Source: Grimontia sedimenti
Lineage (GTDB): Bacteria; Pseudomonadota; Gammaproteobacteria; Enterobacterales; Vibrionaceae
Reading direction: 5' to 3'
Assembly: GCF_011045095.1 (NCBI RefSeq)
Contig: NZ_JAALDL010000007.1
Coordinates: 124,001 to 188,000, forward strand
Length of the DNA stretch: 64,000 nt
In this document: positions 49,215 to 58,082 of the stretch, one piece after another
Numbering within the stretch: the stretch's first letter is position 1
Layout: every line of letters starts with the position of its first letter
Notes under the pieces: generated by a model
What the model was told of the DNA's origin: nothing
Databases searched by the model: none
What the model saw: only the letters and a program-made list of their open reading frames with translations
Position numbers and translations under genes: made by a program

Positions 49215-50924
49215 ATGTCTCTCACTACACAAAAGCAATTAGAAAACACTCTCGGGCAATGTAAAAAAGCGCTGGTGTTCGTTATCGCATTCAGTTTTGT
49301 TATCAACATACTGGTGCTGTGTTTGCCCATCTACATGCTTCAAATTTACGACCGAGTGATCAGTTCCCGATCTATCGATACCTTGCTGCTTCTCAGCATG
49401 ATCACCATCTTTGCCCTCTTAACCATGGCGGTGCTGGAAAATATCCGGACACGTCTTATGGTACGCATTGGCGCTTGGTTTGATGAAAGCCTGTCTCCCG
49501 ATATATTGAGCGGCAGTATTGCCCTACAACTGCGTCAGGGACTTTCCGCTTCCGTACAAAGCCTTCGTGACATTGCCGCCATCCGCGCTTTTATCGGTGG
49601 TAATGCGATTATCCCCGCGCTGGACGCCCCTTGGACGCCGGTGTTCCTCGGCTTTGTTTTCTTGCTTCACCCTATCCTTGGCATTATCGCCACGGTGGGC
49701 GCACTCATCCTGTTCGCCATTGCCATCATCAATGACATGTCTACCCGTCAGGCACACAAAAAAGCCAATGAAGCCTCTATCATGGCGATGCAACAGGCGG
49801 AGTCAGCAGCGAGAAATGCTGATGCCATTGAAGCGATGGGCATTATGCCTAACTTCATTAAAAGCTGGACGGCACTCAACAATGACAGCATTCAGGGGCA
49901 GGTCACTGCGAACTCGAAAGGCGCACTACTGACAGCCTCTTCAAAGTTCATCCGCATGTTGCTGCAAATCTCCATGTTGGGTGTTGGTGCTTATCTGGTG
50001 ATTGAAAACGAAATGACAGCAGGTGCCATGATTGCCGGTTCAATTCTAATGGCGCGGGCATTGGCACCAGTTGAACAGTCTATCAGTGCCTGGGGTACAG
50101 CGATTTCTGCGCGTCAAAGTTACCAGCGCCTGAAAGAACAGATCCCGGCTTTCCCAGAGCGCGCGAAGTCTATGCCGCTGCCAAAACCAAAGGGTCTGAT
50201 TTCGGTTGAGAAAGTCACCTACTTCCATCCGGGCGGCGCTGAGCCAGTGCTGCATGGCATTAACTTCAAGCTGGAACCCGGTGAAGCGCTTGGCATTATC
50301 GGCCCATCTGGAACCGGTAAGTCAACGCTCGCGCGTCTAATGCTTGGCAACCTAACACCGACAGCCGGAACCGTTCGTCTGGATAATATGGACGTGGCGA
50401 AGTGGGATCCTGACGATTTAGGCCCACATTGCGGCTACTTGCCACAGGATGTGGAGCTCTTCCCTGGCACTCTTCGCCAGAACATCGCACGTATGTCTGA
50501 AGGTGACCCGGATATGGTCATCCATGCCGCCAAACTGGCGGGTTGCCATGAGCTTATTCTTCGCCAGCCAAAAGGCTACGACACCGTCGTAGGCGAGCGT
50601 GGCTTGGGACTTTCCGGTGGTGAACGCCAGCGTATTGCCCTCGCCCGTGCGCTTTATGGCGACCCTAGCCTGATTGTGCTGGATGAAGCCAATGCAAACC
50701 TCGATGGTGTCGGTGAAGCTGCACTGCAACGCGCGATTGCCTATCTCAAATCCCGCAAGGCAACCATCATTCTGGTCGGACACAGACCGAGCATGATGCA
50801 ATCCATGGATAAACTGTTGGTTCTCCAGGATGCTCAAATCCGCGCCTTTGGTGAGCGCGACGAAGTACTGAAGCCGCTCCTTGAGCAAAGTGCAGCCATC
50901 GCTCAGAAAGGAGGCCAGAAATGA
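49215..50924 (+). CDS. Type I secretion ABC transporter (PrtD/HasD/AprD type)
   Basis: Inner-membrane ATPase of a type I secretion system. 569 residues: six-helix ABC membrane domain (about 20-300) without an N-terminal peptidase or C39-like domain, then a nucleotide-binding domain (about 330-560) with Walker A GPSGTGKST, signature LSGGERQRIALARAL and Walker B LIVLDEANANLD. The PrtD-type branch handles RTX proteases, lipases and small RTX or haem-binding proteins, matching the two small RTX proteins just upstream. It overlaps the fusion-protein gene by 4 bases. The outer-membrane TolC-like partner is not in the window. Confidence 0.93.
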   Translation: MSLTTQKQLENTLGQCKKALVFVIAFSFVINILVLCLPIYMLQIYDRVISSRSIDTLLLLSMITIFALLTMAVLENIRTRLMVRIGAWFDESLSPDILSGSIALQLRQGLSASVQSLRDIAAIRAFIGGNAIIPALDAPWTPVFLGFVFLLHPILGIIATVGALILFAIAIINDMSTRQAHKKANEASIMAMQQAESAARNADAIEAMGIMPNFIKSWTALNNDSIQGQVTANSKGALLTASSKFIRMLLQISMLGVGAYLVIENEMTAGAMIAGSILMARALAPVEQSISAWGTAISARQSYQRLKEQIPAFPERAKSMPLPKPKGLISVEKVTYFHPGGAEPVLHGINFKLEPGEALGIIGPSGTGKSTLARLMLGNLTPTAGTVRLDNMDVAKWDPDDLGPHCGYLPQDVELFPGTLRQNIARMSEGDPDMVIHAAKLAGCHELILRQPKGYDTVVGERGLGLSGGERQRIALARALYGDPSLIVLDEANANLDGVGEAALQRAIAYLKSRKATIILVGHRPSMMQSMDKLLVLQDAQIRAFGERDEVLKPLLEQSAAIAQKGGQK

Positions 50925-52213
50925 ACGAGATCCCATCCATCAAACGCCTGATTATTATTGGCTTCGGTACCATCGCACTCTTCTTCGGTACATTTGGTAT
51001 TTGGTCTGTCTTCAGTCCATTGGAAGGCGCTTCGATTGCACAGGGTGTGGTTACCGTTGATAGCCAGCGGAAAACCGTACAGCATCTTGAAGGCGGTATT
51101 ATTGAGAAAATGTTGGTGACTGAAGGGGCGACGGTCGAAAAAGGCCAGCCTCTGATTTATCTCGACAAAACCCAACCGCAGGCACAATTGGAGCAGCTGA
51201 CTTCCCGTCAGCGAAATGCCCTGGCGCGTGAAGCCCGCCTGATAGCTGAGCGTGACAATCTCGAAACCATCACCTTTCCGGACGAGCTCGAGGCAGTACG
51301 TGATAATCCTCGTGTCGAAGAGCTACTGACCAACCAAATGCGCATCTTCACCGCCCGCCGCGGATTCTCTGAATCACAGAAAGAGATCATCAACAAACAG
51401 CTGGCGCAGAACAATGCGGAGCTGGAGGGCCAGAAGAAGCGTCTGGAAATTGAAAAGCGTCGCCTCTCGATTATCGGCGAAGAGATTGATGGTAACCGTC
51501 AGCTCGCCGAAAAAGGCTATGTGAGTAAAACACAGGTGTTACGACTGGAGCGTGAAGAGGCACAAATCCTCAGTACCATCAGTCAACTTCAGGCAAATGC
51601 CAGTCGTTTGGCTCAGAACGTAGCAGAGAGCCAGGCACAACTCAGAGAGCAGGAACTGGAGCGCATCAAAGAGATCGTTGAAGGTCTGCGTGAAAGCCGT
51701 CAGGAGCGCTACGATCTTGATGAACAAATCGCTTCTTCGAAAGATATTCTCAACCGCACCACGATTTCCGCACCGTTATCCGGCACAGTATTGAATCTTC
51801 AGGTTTTTTCTGAAGAAGGGGTTATCACTCCGGGGCAGCCATTGCTCGACATCGTCCCAAGTAATGAGGGGCTAGTGATCGAAGCCAAGGTAGATCCTTC
51901 TGATATCGATCAGGTGCGATCCGGCATGAAAGCGCAGATCCGTTTGACAGCGCTCAGTATGCGAAGCGTCAAACCACTGGATGGCGAGCTTCTAACAGTA
52001 TCGGCTGACCGATTGGTAGACGAGCAATCAGGCCTCGCTTATTACCTTGCCCGGGTCAAACTCATTGATAACGTTAGCGACATTCTGGAAGGTATTGAAC
52101 TGTATCCGGGAATGCAGGCAGAGGTCATGCTTTTGACCGAACCGCGCACGCCAATCGAATATTTACTGAAACCACTCACAGAAAGCTTTAATCGCGCATT
52201 CCGTGAACAGTGA
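50921..52213 (+). CDS. HlyD/PrtE-type membrane fusion protein
   Basis: Periplasmic adaptor of the type I system. 430 residues: short cytoplasmic N-terminus, one transmembrane helix (about 12-32), half-lipoyl strand (GGIIEKMLVTEGATVEKGQPL), long alpha-helical hairpin (about 95-270, rich in Glu/Gln/Arg coiled coil), the returning lipoyl half (ISAPLSGTVLNLQVFSEEG) and beta-barrel domain with the HlyD C-terminal GIELYPGMQAEVML. Translationally coupled to the ABC gene. Confidence 0.94.
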   Translation: MNEIPSIKRLIIIGFGTIALFFGTFGIWSVFSPLEGASIAQGVVTVDSQRKTVQHLEGGIIEKMLVTEGATVEKGQPLIYLDKTQPQAQLEQLTSRQRNALAREARLIAERDNLETITFPDELEAVRDNPRVEELLTNQMRIFTARRGFSESQKEIINKQLAQNNAELEGQKKRLEIEKRRLSIIGEEIDGNRQLAEKGYVSKTQVLRLEREEAQILSTISQLQANASRLAQNVAESQAQLREQELERIKEIVEGLRESRQERYDLDEQIASSKDILNRTTISAPLSGTVLNLQVFSEEGVITPGQPLLDIVPSNEGLVIEAKVDPSDIDQVRSGMKAQIRLTALSMRSVKPLDGELLTVSADRLVDEQSGLAYYLARVKLIDNVSDILEGIELYPGMQAEVMLLTEPRTPIEYLLKPLTESFNRAFREQ

Positions 52214-52634
52214 TCTTCGTCATAGGCCACTCAGTCTTTTCTAAACCTTAAGACTGAGTGGTGATGACCTTCAATCAAATTCGCGTGAATTCAACATCCG
52301 ATAAATTCAACGCCAAATCTCAATTTCAACACATCACCACAGCATTTGTGGAATAAAAGTCACTTGTTGTCTGCATTTCTGAACAGCTATTGATGACTTG
52401 CTAAATAGTGTAATGACAGGGAAGTACAAATGTCACATGCCAAAATCGGACAAACTTCATCTTCTCTGCTCAGTCGCATACTGGTTTACTTACACCTCAG
52501 AAATCGCGAGATACGCAATTGGTTGAAAGTCAAACCTGAGGTAGCGAGCTTGGAATGCGTGGTTTACTTTTTAATAAGAAGAAATGAAATAGAACCAATC
52601 GCTTTCAGTCCTGATCACAACAGAGAACCTAATC
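52214..52634. promoter_or_regulatory. Long leader region of the polysaccharide operon
   Basis: 421 bases between the type I secretion genes and the initiating transferase gene. It contains a long hairpin (52227-52261), three AATTCAAC-like direct repeats (52288, 52304, 52322; third copy with one extra T), a small reading frame with a good ribosome site, and GGTAGCG within a partial match to the ops/RfaH element. I could not fix a promoter by eye. The structure suggests a regulated, long-leader transcript. Confidence 0.5.
52227..52261 (+). terminator. Strong hairpin after the fusion-protein gene
   Basis: Perfect 12-base arms CCACTCAGTCTT/AAGACTGAGTGG with an 11-base loop, 13 bases after the stop. 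There is no T run behind it, so it may be a weak intrinsic terminator, a 3-prime stabilising hairpin or a Rho-linked end. Confidence 0.5.
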
Positions 52635-52642
52635 ATGGATAG
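52430..52642 (+). CDS. Possible small leader ORF (70 codons) before the polysaccharide operon
   Basis: Starts with ATG behind AGGGAAG at ideal spacing and overlaps the start of the transferase gene by 8 bases. The product begins MSHAKIGQTSSSLLSRIL and is basic with a mildly hydrophobic middle; I recognise no family. It could be a real small protein, a leader whose translation is coupled to the operon, or a chance frame. Confidence 0.3.
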   Translation: MSHAKIGQTSSSLLSRILVYLHLRNREIRNWLKVKPEVASLECVVYFLIRRNEIEPIAFSPDHNREPNHG

Positions 52643-54032
52643 TAGAAAAATCCGCACACATGGAACTGAATTTGCCATTCTCTATCGACTGTGTGATTTG
52701 GCCGTTATCAGCGGCACATTGGCAATTGTTAGCCAAATCTACCTGGGTTCAATCAGTGAAGCCTGGTTACATCTTGCCACGCTGATTTGTATTTTCTATC
52801 TGCTGTTTGCTGAAAGCTCTCACCTTTACCGTTCTTGGCGTATCAGTAACTTCCAGGGACAAATGGTCGCAACATTGCTGCCGTGGTGTGGTGCCTGCTT
52901 GCTTCTTGTTGCCTATTTCTTCTTCTCAAAAAGCGGCATTCAGTTTTCCCGCGTTGTGATGACACTTTGGTTCACCGGTACAGCTGTAGGCTTAGTACTT
53001 TGGCGCTTTATGGCGCGAGCTGCGCTAAGCCGCCTGCGCAACCATGGCTTCAACACTCGCCGTGCAGTCATTATCGGTACAACAGCCAACGGTATAGAAC
53101 TGGCCCAAGAGTTTCAGCGCAACCACACGCTGGGAATTACACTCCTCGGTTTTTATGAAGATCGCAGCAGTGATCGTGTCGAAGGCACCTTACCAGCCCC
53201 TATGTTAGGCAAAGTCAGTGAAGCACTTGAACTGGCGCGCCAGGGTGAGTTGCAACACGTCTATATTGCAATGCCAATGCATGCTAAAGACCGCATCGCC
53301 CGTTACCTGAACCAGTTTGCTGACACTACGGCGACGACGTATCTAGTACCCGACTTCTTTACTTACAACCTGCTGCACAGCCGCTGGCAGACCATTGGCC
53401 ACGTTCATACTCTGAGCGTGCATGACACGCCATTCAGCGGCATTGCTGCCTGGGCGAAGCGTCTGGAAGATATTGTGCTGTCTATTCTGATCTTGCTCCT
53501 GATTTCCCCAGTGCTGCTGGCTGTTGCGATTGGCGTGAAGCTTTCATCACCAGGTCCAATCATCTTTAAACAACACCGCTATGGGCTGGATGGCAGCAAA
53601 ATCAATGTGTGGAAGTTCCGCTCTATGTCTGTCATGGACAACGGTGATGATGTGAAACAAGCCACCAAGAATGATCCACGCGTGACGCCTTTCGGCGCCT
53701 TCATCCGCCGCACATCACTCGACGAGTTGCCGCAATTTTTCAATGTGCTGCAAGGCAGAATGTCTATCGTCGGCCCGCGTCCTCATGCTGTCGCACACAA
53801 CGAACAGTACCGCGCCATCGTAGACCGCTACATGCTGCGCCATAAAGTAAAACCGGGCATTACTGGCTGGGCGCAGATCAATGGCTACCGCGGTGAAACT
53901 GACACTTTGGACAAAATGGAAAAACGTATTCAGTTCGATTTGGAATACATCCAGAACTGGTCGCTGTGGATGGACATCAAGATTGTCTTCGCCACCGTGT
54001 TCAAAGGGTTTGTCGGTAAGACGGCGTACTAG
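52635..54032 (+). CDS. Undecaprenyl-phosphate glucose-1-phosphate transferase (WcaJ/VpsL-like)
   Basis: Initiates repeat-unit synthesis by moving a hexose 1-phosphate (usually glucose) onto undecaprenyl phosphate. 465 residues: four N-terminal transmembrane helices, a nucleotide-binding-like cytoplasmic domain ([19 protein letters not shown]), a fifth membrane helix and the C-terminal sugar transferase domain ([66 protein letters not shown]). First gene of the exopolysaccharide operon; with the next three genes it matches vpsL-M-N-O of V. cholerae. The ribosome site is weak, which fits coupling to the small frame that overlaps it. Confidence 0.93.
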   Translation: MDSRKIRTHGTEFAILYRLCDLAVISGTLAIVSQIYLGSISEAWLHLATLICIFYLLFAESSHLYRSWRISNFQGQMVATLLPWCGACLLLVAYFFFSKSGIQFSRVVMTLWFTGTAVGLVLWRFMARAALSRLRNHGFNTRRAVIIGTTANGIELAQEFQRNHTLGITLLGFYEDRSSDRVEGTLPAPMLGKVSEALELARQGELQHVYIAMPMHAKDRIARYLNQFADTTATTYLVPDFFTYNLLHSRWQTIGHVHTLSVHDTPFSGIAAWAKRLEDIVLSILILLLISPVLLAVAIGVKLSSPGPIIFKQHRYGLDGSKINVWKFRSMSVMDNGDDVKQATKNDPRVTPFGAFIRRTSLDELPQFFNVLQGRMSIVGPRPHAVAHNEQYRAIVDRYMLRHKVKPGITGWAQINGYRGETDTLDKMEKRIQFDLEYIQNWSLWMDIKIVFATVFKGFVGKTAY

Positions 54033-54042
54033 GGAGAGATAG

Positions 54043-55251
54043 GTGAAAAGCCGTAACTTATTGTTTTACTCATTGTGTACTGTCCCTCTCTCTGCACAGG
54101 CAGTGGAGCCGTTTCCTTATCAAACGGAAAATGGCATCGACATCATTCCAACGCTGCAATTCAGCGCTGGGCACGATGACAATGTTCGCAGGACAGAAAC
54201 CGATCCTGTCGACTCTGCCATGTACAGGGTGACGCCAAAGGTTGTTGCCCAGCTTGAAACGCGCCGCTCGGCCTATCAGTTCGACTATACGCTTGACGCC
54301 GTGAGCTTTACCGACAGCAGCGAAGACGACTACGTGAACCACGAGCTTCATGGAAATGCATTTTGGCTGTTCGATATCCGCCATCGCCTTCGCCTTGATT
54401 ACACCTATCGTGTGGCGAGCGAAGCGCGCGGAACAGGGCTGACTGAAGGTTCGAGCCTTCAGGTCGATGAACCTTTACGTTTCAGACGCCATGATGCCAA
54501 CGCCCGCTATATGTATGGTGCCAACGGTGCACCTGGCCGTCTGGTCGGTATCTTAGGCTATGAAGCCAAAGACTATGATGACGAAGTGTTTGTCCGCACC
54601 AATGGCGTTACTGTCGACACCAAATTCTATAACTGGGACATGCCTTATGTGGCTGGTGAGTTTTATTACGCGGTCTCAAGCTATTTCCATGCGCTGACTA
54701 TCTTCCGACATGAAATACGCAGTTACGACAACCTCTTTACGGGCCCTGGCGGCAGCCGTGACAACAACAACACCTTCCTTTATGGCGGTTTGGACTGGGA
54801 TGTCACAGGTAAAACACAAGGGCGACTGCTGCTTGGTTTCCAAAATAAAGATTTCGACAGTGACCAGCGCGAAAACTTCCAGGGTTTCAGCTGGCAACTG
54901 AGATTGAGTTGGAAACCCACTGATTACAGTGAGTTTCGCCTTGAGGGCCGTGACTTCGCGCGCGACCCGAACCTCAACGCTGACTACGTAGAAGATCAAT
55001 CCATCAAGATTGACTGGGAACATAAATGGACCCCATTAGTGACAACAACGGCCTCCGCTAGGTATGGAACCAATGACTATCCGGGCATCCGTAAAGATGA
55101 CGACACCCAGTTTGACGTAAGTGCAACCTACAGCATTGCCCGCTGGTGGGATGTAACGGCAGGCGTCAGCTGGTTTGAACGTGACTCGACGTTGACTGGC
55201 TATAGTTATGATCAAACAAGATTTTTTCTCGGCATGGAGGTGAGCCTGTGA
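54043..55251 (+). CDS. Outer-membrane beta-barrel protein for polysaccharide export (VpsM-like)
   Basis: 402-residue protein starting at GTG behind AGGGAGAG. Signal peptide (MKSRNLLFYSLCTVPLSAQA), then alternating aromatic/polar strands throughout and a C-terminal strand ending in hydrophobics (QTRFFLGMEVSL), the pattern of an outer-membrane barrel with perhaps 16-18 strands. Position between the initiating transferase and a short OPX protein is that of VpsM; such barrels are thought to provide the outer-membrane pore for short OPX proteins. Overlaps the next gene by 4 bases. Confidence 0.86.
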   Translation: MKSRNLLFYSLCTVPLSAQAVEPFPYQTENGIDIIPTLQFSAGHDDNVRRTETDPVDSAMYRVTPKVVAQLETRRSAYQFDYTLDAVSFTDSSEDDYVNHELHGNAFWLFDIRHRLRLDYTYRVASEARGTGLTEGSSLQVDEPLRFRRHDANARYMYGANGAPGRLVGILGYEAKDYDDEVFVRTNGVTVDTKFYNWDMPYVAGEFYYAVSSYFHALTIFRHEIRSYDNLFTGPGGSRDNNNTFLYGGLDWDVTGKTQGRLLLGFQNKDFDSDQRENFQGFSWQLRLSWKPTDYSEFRLEGRDFARDPNLNADYVEDQSIKIDWEHKWTPLVTTTASARYGTNDYPGIRKDDDTQFDVSATYSIARWWDVTAGVSWFERDSTLTGYSYDQTRFFLGMEVSL

Positions 55252-55772
55252 TCAAACGATTTAGCTTTATTCTTTTCGCCCTGCTGACGTTTTCAGTCAC
55301 CGCGTACGCTGACAATGAGCAGTACGTGCTAGACGACGGTGACAGAATTTCTATCAAAGTGTATGGCGAGGAAGATCTCTCCATGGACATTCTTCTCAGC
55401 ACCCGTGGGCGATTTGATTATCCCTATCTCGGCAGGCTGGAAGCAGCAGGAAAAACCGTCGGACAACTGCAGGAAATCATTCAGAGAGGGCTGAAAGGCG
55501 ACTATCTGATTGACCCTAAAGTGACGGTCAACGTTATGCAGTTCCGTAAGTTCTACGTGAACGGTGAGGTACATCATCCGGGCGGTTATGACTATCAGCC
55601 TGGGTTAACGATTGGCAAAGCCATTGCGATTGCGGGTGGTTTCACGGATCGCGCTTCAAGAAACAAAATTCAACAAACAGAAGCCAAAAGCGGAAGAACA
55701 GAAAACAACGTTGGTCTGTCGAAATCTGTTGGCCCTGGCGACATCATCGTAGTGGATCAGAGCTTCTTCTAA
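55248..55772 (+). CDS. Short polysaccharide export (OPX) protein, VpsN-like
   Basis: 174-residue OPX protein starting at GTG. Signal peptide (MIKRFSFILFALLTFSVTAYA) without a lipobox cysteine, then the poly-export domain (YVLDDGDRISIKVYGEEDL, FDYPYLGRLEAAGKTVGQL, GDYLIDPKVTVNV) and one SLBB-like domain (FYVNGEVHHPGGYDYQPG). It lacks the C-terminal amphipathic helix with which Wza spans the outer membrane, so it should stay periplasmic and work with the barrel protein encoded just upstream. Confidence 0.9.
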   Translation: MIKRFSFILFALLTFSVTAYADNEQYVLDDGDRISIKVYGEEDLSMDILLSTRGRFDYPYLGRLEAAGKTVGQLQEIIQRGLKGDYLIDPKVTVNVMQFRKFYVNGEVHHPGGYDYQPGLTIGKAIAIAGGFTDRASRNKIQQTEAKSGRTENNVGLSKSVGPGDIIVVDQSFF

Positions 55773-55832
55773 GAAGCCAACCGAAAGAACAGCTTTTTTG
55801 CGCACGGAAGATAAAAAGGACTAGTAAACATC

Positions 55833-58052
55833 ATGAAACTTATCGAGCCTAACCCGGCCAACGAACCTGCACGTCTCGATCTCAAGCGTTACGTCGGCAT
55901 TATTCTGCGTTACTGGTTGCCGATTGCTACGTTCGTGGCGGTGGTGACCTTGGTCGCGACAGTGCTGATCCTTGCTATTACTCCGGTTTACCGTGCGACC
56001 GCAACGCTGCTTATTGAGTCTGAAGCCAACAAGGCGGTATCAATCGAAGAGGTATATACCTTAGATACCAGCCAGAAAGAGTACTACCAGACTCAATTTG
56101 AAATCCTGCGTTCTAACCACATTGCGGAAAAAGTGATTGAGGATCTGGGTATTGCCAATATCCGCGAATTCAATAATCAGGTTGGTGAGTTGTCAGGCCG
56201 TGAGAAGCTATTGGGCTTTCTTCATAACATCGGGCCATTGCAGCAGTTCCTTCCGGAGCCGGTTTCTCCTTCAGAGCTGACCGATGATGCTTCTGCGCGC
56301 CAAGCTGTTTTGAATAAGTTTAAATCGCACCTAACGATCGAACCGATTCGTAATACGCAGTTAGTTAACATCCATTTTGGTTCTATCGATCCTGAACTGG
56401 CAGCAAAAGTCGCCAATGCTCTTGGTCAGGCTTACATTGAGTCCAACCTGGAAGCCCGTTTGGTGGCCACCCAAACCGCGTCGTTCTGGATCACCGAGCG
56501 CCTCACAGAACTGAAAGACAATCTGGACGCGGCCGAGCTTGCCCTGACCAACTTCCTGAAAGAAGAAGGTCTGATAGAGCTTGATGATATCGACCAGTTG
56601 GCGGGCTCAGAACTCACTAACCTGTCTATTCGCGTTAACGAAGCCCGTGAACGTCGAGTTGCGGCACAAAGTCTTTTTGATCAACTGAAAAACAACGCCA
56701 GTGGCAGCCTGATGACAGTGCCGGAAATCTCCAACCACCCTCAGGTACGTGACGTTAAGAATGCCGAAACAGATGCAGAACGCCGTGTTTCAGAGCTGGC
56801 TAAACGCTATGGTCCAAAACACGACAAAATGATCCAGGCCCAAGCGCAGTTGGACGCGGTCAGAGAGCGTATGTACTCAGTGATTAATAACCTGGCGCAA
56901 GGCATTGAGAAAGAGCTGAACAGCGCACGTCAGCAAGAGCGCGCGCTGGTAGCACAGCTTGAAAGCAAGAAGAGCGATTACCAGAACATCAGTGCAAAAC
57001 GTGCACAGTATGATTCACTCAAGCGCGACGTTGACTCTAACCGTCAGCTCTACGATTTGTTCCTGAACCGGCAGAAAGAAACCACAGTTGCTGGCGACTT
57101 CGATGCCGTGAACGCGCGCTTCACGGATCGTGCAGCTGTCCCTCAACATCCATCCAGCCCTCAGACGGGTAAATTGATCGTGATCAGCGCCGCATTCGCC
57201 CTGCTGCTCGGTATCGTTGGTGCGTTTTTAGCGGATGCTTACCGCAACACCATTGAAAAACCTGACGATGTTGAGGAGAAGTTGGGATTGCAGCACCTAG
57301 GATTTCTGCCCCGTGTAAAAGCGAAGCGATTCAAGAATGTACCGCTTGATCACACACTTTACCTGGACCCAGATGAAGCTTTGTTCAGCGAATCGGTCCG
57401 TACTATCCGCACTTCTATTCTGCTTACGCTCACCAACAGTAAGCGCAATGTGCTTGCAGTGACTTCTTCACTGCCCTCTGAAGGCAAAACTACCGTGGCG
57501 ATGAGCCTCGCCCAGTCCCTTGCCAAGATGGAACGCACGCTCTTGATTGACTGCGACCTGCGAATGCCTGCTGTCGGACAGCGTTATGGCTTGCCACGCA
57601 ACCAAGCGGGACTGAGTAATGTACTGGTGATGGGCGCACCGGTGACTGATTGCATCTATCACGATGATGAAACGCAACTCGATATCCTGCCTGCTGGCCT
57701 GTTGCCACAAAACCCGCAGGAGCTTCTGGGCTCAACCAAGTTCTCGGCGCTGATCAACCAGCTGAAACAGAGCTATGACAGGATCATTCTCGACACCCCA
57801 CCGGTACAGGTGGTGAGCGATGGATTGATTCTGGGGCGTTTGGCTGGTGGCATGATCCTGGTGGTGAAAGCAGAAGCAACCACGGAGAAACAGGTCAACC
57901 GTTCGATCAGCCAACTTGTTCGTCATGACATCGCCATCGATGGTGTAGTGCTTAACCAACTCTCCGCCAAATATGCGGAGGAAAAATACAAGCTGCACTA
58001 TGGTTATTACAACAATAACAAGCAGGATGACGAAACACTGGAAGCGAGTTAA
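55833..58052 (+). CDS. Polysaccharide co-polymerase and BY-kinase (Wzc/VpsO-like)
   Basis: 739-residue inner-membrane chain-length regulator and autophosphorylating tyrosine kinase. Wzz domain with transmembrane helices near residues 33-53 and 445-465, a long periplasmic coiled coil, then the kinase domain: Walker A SSLPSEGKTT, A-prime LLIDCDLRMP, Walker B IILDTPP. A C-terminal tyrosine cluster (KYKLHYGYYNNN) is the autophosphorylation tail. It would couple polymer length to export through the OPX protein and barrel. 60 bases after the OPX gene, AAAAGGA ribosome site. Confidence 0.94.
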   Translation: MKLIEPNPANEPARLDLKRYVGIILRYWLPIATFVAVVTLVATVLILAITPVYRATATLLIESEANKAVSIEEVYTLDTSQKEYYQTQFEILRSNHIAEKVIEDLGIANIREFNNQVGELSGREKLLGFLHNIGPLQQFLPEPVSPSELTDDASARQAVLNKFKSHLTIEPIRNTQLVNIHFGSIDPELAAKVANALGQAYIESNLEARLVATQTASFWITERLTELKDNLDAAELALTNFLKEEGLIELDDIDQLAGSELTNLSIRVNEARERRVAAQSLFDQLKNNASGSLMTVPEISNHPQVRDVKNAETDAERRVSELAKRYGPKHDKMIQAQAQLDAVRERMYSVINNLAQGIEKELNSARQQERALVAQLESKKSDYQNISAKRAQYDSLKRDVDSNRQLYDLFLNRQKETTVAGDFDAVNARFTDRAAVPQHPSSPQTGKLIVISAAFALLLGIVGAFLADAYRNTIEKPDDVEEKLGLQHLGFLPRVKAKRFKNVPLDHTLYLDPDEALFSESVRTIRTSILLTLTNSKRNVLAVTSSLPSEGKTTVAMSLAQSLAKMERTLLIDCDLRMPAVGQRYGLPRNQAGLSNVLVMGAPVTDCIYHDDETQLDILPAGLLPQNPQELLGSTKFSALINQLKQSYDRIILDTPPVQVVSDGLILGRLAGGMILVVKAEATTEKQVNRSISQLVRHDIAIDGVVLNQLSAKYAEEKYKLHYGYYNNNKQDDETLEAS

Positions 58053-58082
58053 TCGCTTTCAGAACAAGGATTAACAATACCA

